A stretch of 64,000 bases of DNA from Nonomuraea soli (GTDB lineage: Bacteria; Actinomycetota; Actinomycetes; Streptosporangiales; Streptosporangiaceae). Under the pieces are notes generated by a model. It was not told where the DNA came from and searched no databases. It saw nothing but the letters and a program-made list of their open reading frames with translations. Position numbers and translations under genes: made by a program. The stretch covers positions 1,488,001 through 1,552,000 of the forward strand of contig NZ_JACDUR010000001.1 in NCBI RefSeq assembly GCF_013761175.1. The letters are read 5' to 3'. Of this stretch, positions 59,602 to 64,000 are shown piece by piece. Numbering within the stretch: position 1 is the stretch's first letter; the number at the start of each line of letters is the position of its first letter.

Positions 59602-60810
59602 ATGGCCGTCGACCTGGCCGCCACGGACGTGACCACCGTGGCCTTCAAAGCCGACCCGTTCCCCTTCTACGCCCGGTTGAGACATGACAGCCCGGTCCAG
59701 CCGGTGAGGTGGATGCGCGGGAGCACGGCGTGGCTGGTCACCCGCCATGGCGACGTGGAGGCCGCGCTGCGCGACCCGAGGATTCGCAAGGACCCTCGGG
59801 AGGCGCTGACCTCCGCCCAGCTCGCGGACGCTCCTCGGGTGCCGAAACTGTTCGCGCCGCTGCAACGCAACCTGCTCGGCCTCGACGGGGCGGATCATGA
59901 CCGGCTGCGGCGGCTGGTTCGTCAGGCGTTCACTCCCAGGCGGATCGAGCTGATGCGGCAACAGGTGCAGGAACTGGCCGACGGCCTGCTCGACGAGGCG
60001 GCACGGCGAGGGTCGGTGGATCTGATCTCCGATTTCGCCGTGCCATTGCCGCTGACCGTGATCGCCAGGGTGATCGGCGTTCCCGAGGAGCTGACACCGC
60101 GATTCCGGGCGTGGACCCGGGCGCTGCTGTCGGTGACCGACCGGCCGCTGCGCAGCGTTGCCGGGGTGCTGCGCTTCATGCGCTACCTGCGGAGGCTGGT
60201 GGAATCCCGTTCGCGCGAGCCGTACGACGACCTGGTCAGCGCCCTGGCCGCGGCCCGCGACGGCGGCGACCGGCTCTCCACCGACGAGATCGTTGCCCTG
60301 CTGGTCCTGCTGCTGACCGCCGGGCACGAGACCACCGTCAACCTCGTCGGCGCCGGAGCCCTCGCCTTGATGGAACACCCCGACCAGGCACACCGGCTGC
60401 GCGAGGACGACGGACTGCTGCGACCCGGGATCGAGGAACTGCTGCGTTTCACCTCCCCGGTGGAGACCGCGACAGAACGCTGGGCCGCCGAAGACCTGCT
60501 GGTTGCTGATGTCACCATTCCGCAGGGCTCGCTCGTCCTAGCGGTGATCGCCTCCGCCAACCGCGATGAGCAGGTCTTCGTCGAGCCGGATCTCCTCGAT
60601 GTCGGCCGGAACCCGAACCCGCATCTGGCCTTCGGTAAGGGCGCCCACTACTGCCTGGGAGCGCCGCTTGCGCGCCTGGAAGCCGAGATCGCGATCTCGA
60701 CCTTGCTCCGGCGCGCTCCTCACCTGCGGAGAGCCGACCCGTCCGCCCCCGTGCGCTGGCGGGGCGGAGCCATCGTGCGCACCCTGGAGAGCCTGCCGGT
60801 CCTGCTCTGA
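59602..60810 (+). CDS. Cytochrome P450
   Basis: A 402-residue bacterial class I P450. The oxygen-activation motif AGHETT lies near 240-245, the K-helix pair is EELLRF, and the heme-binding loop FGKGAHYCLG carries the Cys ligand near 351. It needs a ferredoxin and reductase, which are not encoded nearby. AGGAG precedes ATG 59602. It follows the 33-bp palindrome and is followed 22 bases later by a TetR gene, so this looks like a self-contained, substrate-induced unit that may or may not belong to the catabolic cluster. Confidence 0.95.
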   Translation: MAVDLAATDVTTVAFKADPFPFYARLRHDSPVQPVRWMRGSTAWLVTRHGDVEAALRDPRIRKDPREALTSAQLADAPRVPKLFAPLQRNLLGLDGADHDRLRRLVRQAFTPRRIELMRQQVQELADGLLDEAARRGSVDLISDFAVPLPLTVIARVIGVPEELTPRFRAWTRALLSVTDRPLRSVAGVLRFMRYLRRLVESRSREPYDDLVSALAAARDGGDRLSTDEIVALLVLLLTAGHETTVNLVGAGALALMEHPDQAHRLREDDGLLRPGIEELLRFTSPVETATERWAAEDLLVADVTIPQGSLVLAVIASANRDEQVFVEPDLLDVGRNPNPHLAFGKGAHYCLGAPLARLEAEIAISTLLRRAPHLRRADPSAPVRWRGGAIVRTLESLPVLL

Positions 60811-60832
60811 CAGCCGCCGCCGAAGTGAGACA

Positions 60833-61498
60833 ATGGGTGAGATGACTGCGGACTCGTCTCCGGCCCGGCGCGACGCCGGACGGCCACGCGGCGCCACCGT
60901 CGTCGCCGCCGTCCTTCGAGCGGTGCGGGCCGAACTGGCAGACCACGGCTACGAAGGACTCAGCGTGGAGCGGGTGGCCCGCAGGGCCGAGGTCAACAAG
61001 ACCAGCGTCTACCGCCGCTGGCCCACCAGGGAGGCGCTCGTCGCCGCGGCGATGGAGGGCCTGCTCGATGACTTCGGCGACGCGCCCGACACCGGCACCC
61101 TTCGAGGCGACCTGCATGCTCTGGCGAGCCCCATCGCCGACCTCGCCGCCCAGCCGGAGGGTGTGGCGTTGCTACGGGCGGCGCTGTCCCCGGCCACGGG
61201 CTCCGATCTGGCTCTGCTGGCCGCGCGCCGCGGCGAAGCCGCTCCCCCGGGGGAGGGCTCTGCCACGGGCGGGCGACAACCTCCACGGGTCGCGTTCGCC
61301 GAGCGGGCACGGGCCCGAGGTGAGTGGCGTGCGGGGGTTGACCCGCACCAACTCGTCTTCACGCTGGTCGGCGCCATCATCCACCGCGCGCTGTTCGAAA
61401 GGGCCGACCCGCGCGGCGGATGGCTCGACCGCCTCGTCGACCTCGTCCACGACGGAGCGAGCTCCGGCTCACCCGCTGATCGGCCTCCTCGGCCCTGA
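60833..61498 (+). CDS. TetR-family transcriptional regulator
   Basis: A 221-residue TetR regulator. The HTH (YEGLSVERVARRAEVNKTSV, then YRRWPTREALVAAAME) lies near residues 40-80, and the C-terminal half is the ligand-binding bundle. ATG 60833 or ATG 60842 could be the start; both are in frame and neither has a strong site. It is in the same direction as the P450 gene, 22 bases downstream, and probably represses both from the palindrome at 59563-59595. Confidence 0.9.
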   Translation: MGEMTADSSPARRDAGRPRGATVVAAVLRAVRAELADHGYEGLSVERVARRAEVNKTSVYRRWPTREALVAAAMEGLLDDFGDAPDTGTLRGDLHALASPIADLAAQPEGVALLRAALSPATGSDLALLAARRGEAAPPGEGSATGGRQPPRVAFAERARARGEWRAGVDPHQLVFTLVGAIIHRALFERADPRGGWLDRLVDLVHDGASSGSPADRPPRP

Positions 61499-61508
61499 CG
61501 TCCCACCA

Positions 61509-61523
61509 CCGCCGAGACGGCGG
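61509..61523. terminator. Short hairpin between convergent TetR and nitroreductase genes
   Basis: CCGCCG (61509-61514) and CGGCGG (61518-61523) form a 6-bp stem with a 3-base loop, followed by the palindrome GGAGATCTCC (61522-61531). It lies 11 bases after the TetR stop and before the 3' end of the minus-strand gene at 61579, so it could work in both directions. There is no U-tract. Confidence 0.35.
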
Positions 61524-61578
61524 AGATCTCCGCGTGCCATCGGCCCCGACACGTGCGCCCGAACGGCTCGGAGCGGCG

Positions 61579-62070
61579 TCAGCCGCGCGGATCCAGGTAG
61601 ACGATCGACAGGCCGTACTGCCGGACCGCTTCCTCCAACTCCTCCAGAGTGGGGACACGATCCACGTTCACCGTGATCCCGAGGCGGCGAGCGTTCTTGA
61701 CGCCCACCTTCTCGATCATCGAACGGTACTTCACGGCGACGGACGCCGGATCCTCGTCCAGCAGGGCACGCATGGGCAGGCGCTCGCCGCGCAGGGTCAC
61801 CTCGACGTCGGCGCCGCCACGGAGGTTCGCGCGCCAGCCGCTGTTGGTGAACACCCACAGCCGATCGCCGATGCGCTGCTGCGCCACGGGAATCTCGAAT
61901 TGCCTGCCTGATTGGCGACCGGTAAAGCGGAGAAGCATCAGCGCCTCGCTCGGGCCGCCCTTCCCGCGCCGCAGAAATGCTTTCATGACCGGGTTGACCA
62001 GCTTCATCAGAAGGTCGGGCGGATGGGTCCTCGTTACCGCAGGATTCGTCGATTCGCTCACGATCGTCAT
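61579..62070 (-). CDS. Deazaflavin-dependent nitroreductase family protein (Ddn-like)
   Basis: A 163-residue split-barrel protein of the F420-dependent Ddn/FDOR group common in actinobacteria. It has ALMLLRFTGRQSGRQFEIPV, DRLWVFTNSGWRANLRGG and DVEVTLRGERLPMRALL. Members use F420H2 to reduce quinones or enones. The start is ATG 62070. The upstream neighbour on the same strand is a decayed transporter gene, so it may now be expressed alone. F420 use is a family inference. Confidence 0.87.
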   Translation of the reverse strand: MTIVSESTNPAVTRTHPPDLLMKLVNPVMKAFLRRGKGGPSEALMLLRFTGRQSGRQFEIPVAQQRIGDRLWVFTNSGWRANLRGGADVEVTLRGERLPMRALLDEDPASVAVKYRSMIEKVGVKNARRLGITVNVDRVPTLEELEEAVRQYGLSIVYLDPRG

Positions 62071-62084
62071 GATATCGGGTGGAG

Positions 62085-62722
62085 AATCGATGCGGGAGCA
62101 GGGCGGAGGCCGCCAGGAGCAGACGATCCAGAACGAAACCGAGCAGGGAGAGCGCCGCGGCCGAGACGCAGAGCTGTGGCGTCTCCAGCTGCCGCCGGCC
62201 GACGACGAGAAGCTGCCCTTCGCCGGAGACGATCATCTCCCCGACGTACACGCCGATGACGCAGCCGCCCAGACCGATGCGGGCGCCCGCCAGCATGCCC
62301 GGCAGGGCGGCGGGCAGCACGATCCGGAGCAGCAGGCCCGGCCCGCGCAATCCCATGGCGGCCGCACTCCACAACACCGGCGTACCGACCTGCGAGGCCG
62401 CCGCCCGCGCTGGCCACGGTGATGGAAAGACCGCCTCGGCGAAACCAGGGCCCCCTTGGACGCGCCGCCCAGCCCGAAGAGGATGACCAGCGCGGGGAAG
62501 GCGGCGACCTTGCGGACGGGGAAGAAGAAGGAGGCGACCGGCCTCAGGCAGGCGCGCACCAGCGCGGAACGGCCCATCAGCTGTGGTCCACAGCGCGGCC
62601 GCGCTGCCTGCCGTCCTGCCGGGAGCAGGAAGGACGAAAGGCCTGTCCAGCCAGGCAGCCATGATCCGCCACGTGACGATGACGACCGCGATCGGCCACA
62701 CGGCGGCGACGACCCGCTTCAC
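62085..62722 (-). pseudogene. Decayed ABC permease gene (SsuC/TauC type), second copy
   Basis: From GTG 62722 (VKRVVAAVWPIAVVIV, a typical first membrane segment) the frame soon fails. Pieces follow in different frames: AFPALVILFGLGGASKGALV near 62490-62550, then a longer block with LRIVLPAALPGMLAGARIG, the EAA-type end of the permease, down to about 62085. The conserved TLRRV-to-EAA core is partly deleted. At least two frame changes are needed to join the pieces. The right boundary is approximate. Confidence 0.6.
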
Positions 62723-62724
62723 AC

Positions 62725-63326
62725 CTCTCCCTCCCACACGGCAGGCCACGGCGTACGGCCAGCGCGAACACTGGTCGAGCACGAATCCCGCGGTCGCGAT
62801 CAGCAGAGCCATAGCCCAGACACGCTCGTAGCGGCCGATGTCGTACTCGTGGTCGTCAGCCCTCCAGACCGCGCTGTCCAGATCAGCCTCGGATCGACGG
62901 CCGAGGAAGCGTGGTGAGCGGAGACCACGATAGAGATCACACAACCCAGCGCGATCACGCCGATCCTGGCCGTCTCCCCGGCGCGGGTGGCGTCCATCAC
63001 CCCGCCGAGCACCAGCAGCAAGGGGATCACCAGGGCGACCTTCGGCACCGGGTACAGCAGGGTGAGCAGCGGCTCGGCCAGGGCGCGAAGCCCGGCCGAG
63101 CGGCCGATGGCCAAGCCGGCCAGGCTGCCCGCAAGGACGGCGACCGTCAGACCGATCAGCCAGCGTCCGGCGGAGGCGGGTCCGCCACGATCTGGCGGAT
63201 CTCCGGCAGCACCCGGCTCAGCGCAATCGGCGAAGCGGCGGAGACGACACCGGAACGCGGGGTGATCTCCCACGCGACCAGGAGCGCCGTCACCGTGGCG
63301 GCGGCGGCCAGGTGTTCGCGTGTCAC
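62725..63326 (-). pseudogene. Decayed ABC permease gene (SsuC/TauC type), first copy
   Basis: GTG 63326 overlaps the ATPase stop (GTGA) and starts an N-terminal permease piece, EHLAAAATVTALLVAWEI, that ends in a frameshift near 63170. Another frame then encodes WLIGLTVAVLAGSLAGLAIG, LLYPVPKVALVIPLLLVLGG and VDPRLIWTARS, and a third the final helix (MALLIATAGFVLDQCSR). The EAA loop is missing. Boundaries are approximate. The preserved operon overlap shows it was once an intact co-translated gene. Confidence 0.6.
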
Positions 63327-63985
63327 AGCGAGTCCCTGAGCAGGCCCCAGATCCGCTCGTGCAGCTCGGCGAAGCCTGGATCGACCATCCGCCGCGGTCT
63401 GGGCAGGTCGACCGGCAGGACCTCCAGCACGACGGACGGTCGGGCAGACATCACCACGATGCGGTCGGCCAGCCGAATCGCCTCGTCCACCGCGTGCGTG
63501 ACGAAGACGATCGTCTTGCCAGTCCTGTCCCAGATGCGCAGCAGCTCCTCCTGGAGCAGGGCCCTGGTCTGCGCGACCAGCGCGCCGAACGGCTCGTCCA
63601 TGAGCAGGACGTCCGGGTCGAGAGCCAGGGCGCGGGCAATGGCCACCCGTTGTTTCATGCCACCGGACAACTCCGACGGATACAGCCCCGCGGTTTCGGT
63701 CAGCCCCACCTGCTCCAGACGGGTCCTGGCCAGGCCGGGGTCCGTCACGAGGTCGCCGTCGTGCTCGACGGTCCCGGTGCTGGGAGAGACGAAGCCGCGC
63801 AGGATGGAGAGCAGGGTCGATTTCCCCGTATCCGGAGGGGCGACGATCGCGACGAACTCGCCCGGCCGGACGTCGAGCGAAACCTGCCCGATCGCCACCA
63901 CCCCGCCCTTTCGGCGGCTCCGAGGGCTTTCGCCTTTCGCTGGACGGAGCGGCGCCTGGGACTGGCGCCGCTCCGTGTCGAGCAT
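63323..63985 (-). pseudogene. ABC transporter ATPase (SsuB/TauB type) with an internal deletion
   Basis: The 220-residue frame is open but damaged. Walker A reads APPDTGKST instead of GPSGCGKST. About 40 residues that include the Q-loop are missing between HDGDLVTDP and LARTRLEQVG. The signature [15 protein letters not shown], Walker B LLMDEPFGAL and H-loop FVTHAVDEA remain; the D-loop Asp is Val (ALVAQT). Normal members have about 260 residues. Without a Q-loop it is unlikely to couple to permeases, and both permeases next to it are broken. ATG 63985 may overlap an upstream stop beyond the edge. Confidence 0.7.
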
Positions 63986-64000
63986 CAGTTGACGGTCAGC

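Noticed and set aside
61469..62944. A 491-residue minus-strand protein
   Set aside because: It strings together permease fragments and antisense sequence of the nitroreductase region with no single domain running through.

Overview
The window is high-GC actinobacterial DNA. GTG starts are frequent, most operonic genes overlap by 4 bases (ATGA/GTGA), and the gene families are typical of soil actinomycetes (P450, LLM flavoproteins, PaaX, Ser/Thr kinase, deazaflavin-type nitroreductase). An order such as Streptosporangiales is my guess from style only. No rRNA, tRNA, CRISPR array, insertion sequence or integrase was recognised.

Layout. (1) 232-8957: a minus-strand uronate locus, kduI-kduD-binding protein-permease-ATPase-permease-aldehyde dehydrogenase, divergent from an IclR regulator. 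(2) 9416-18159: mixed genes: a RibD_C reductase, a MarR/hydrolase pair with a clear operator, a Ser/Thr kinase next to an RsbW-like ATPase and a wrecked STAS gene, a Sua5-type tRNA-modification enzyme, a flavin monooxygenase with a truncated NmrA partner, and a secreted hydrolase. (3) 18379-24119: a polar-amino-acid-type ABC importer (permease frameshifted), an M20 peptidase, a secreted cyanophycinase and an RpiR regulator. Together they look like an extracellular cyanophycin-use island. (4) 24168-28328: a metallo-hydrolase, a hydrolase and a large STAND regulator. (5) 28590-31965: a cupredoxin protein, a secreted paralogue of its middle domain and a DHA2 exporter. (6) 32068-39069: a BBE-type flavin oxidase, PaaX, a ribose-type ABC importer and a frameshifted acyl-CoA dehydrogenase. 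(7) 39110-41380: a KAP-type membrane P-loop NTPase.

(8) 41402-59512 is the most striking part: about 18 kb with a divergent flavin reductase and some 20 tightly packed plus-strand genes. It encodes three LLM flavin enzymes, a Rieske oxygenase, an MhpA-like flavin monooxygenase, a LigB-type extradiol dioxygenase, five alpha/beta hydrolases (two without a catalytic nucleophile), an amidohydrolase, a quinone-oxidoreductase-like protein, a hydroxyacid dehydrogenase, a NifU-like Fe-S scaffold, an M20 and an MBL protein that have both lost metal ligands, and micro-ORFs of 34, 40 and 56 residues. It reads as a catabolic route that hydroxylates, ring-opens and hydrolyses an aromatic or heterocyclic compound; the substrate cannot be read from sequence. 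(9) 59563-61498: a P450 behind a perfect 33-bp palindrome that also covers the edge of its ribosome binding site, followed by a TetR regulator. (10) 61579-64000: a deazaflavin-type nitroreductase and a decayed SsuABC/TauABC-like transporter.

Several reading frames are broken by single-base changes in C or G runs (19657-19661, 38849-38852). Raw reads would be needed to separate real mutations from sequencing errors.
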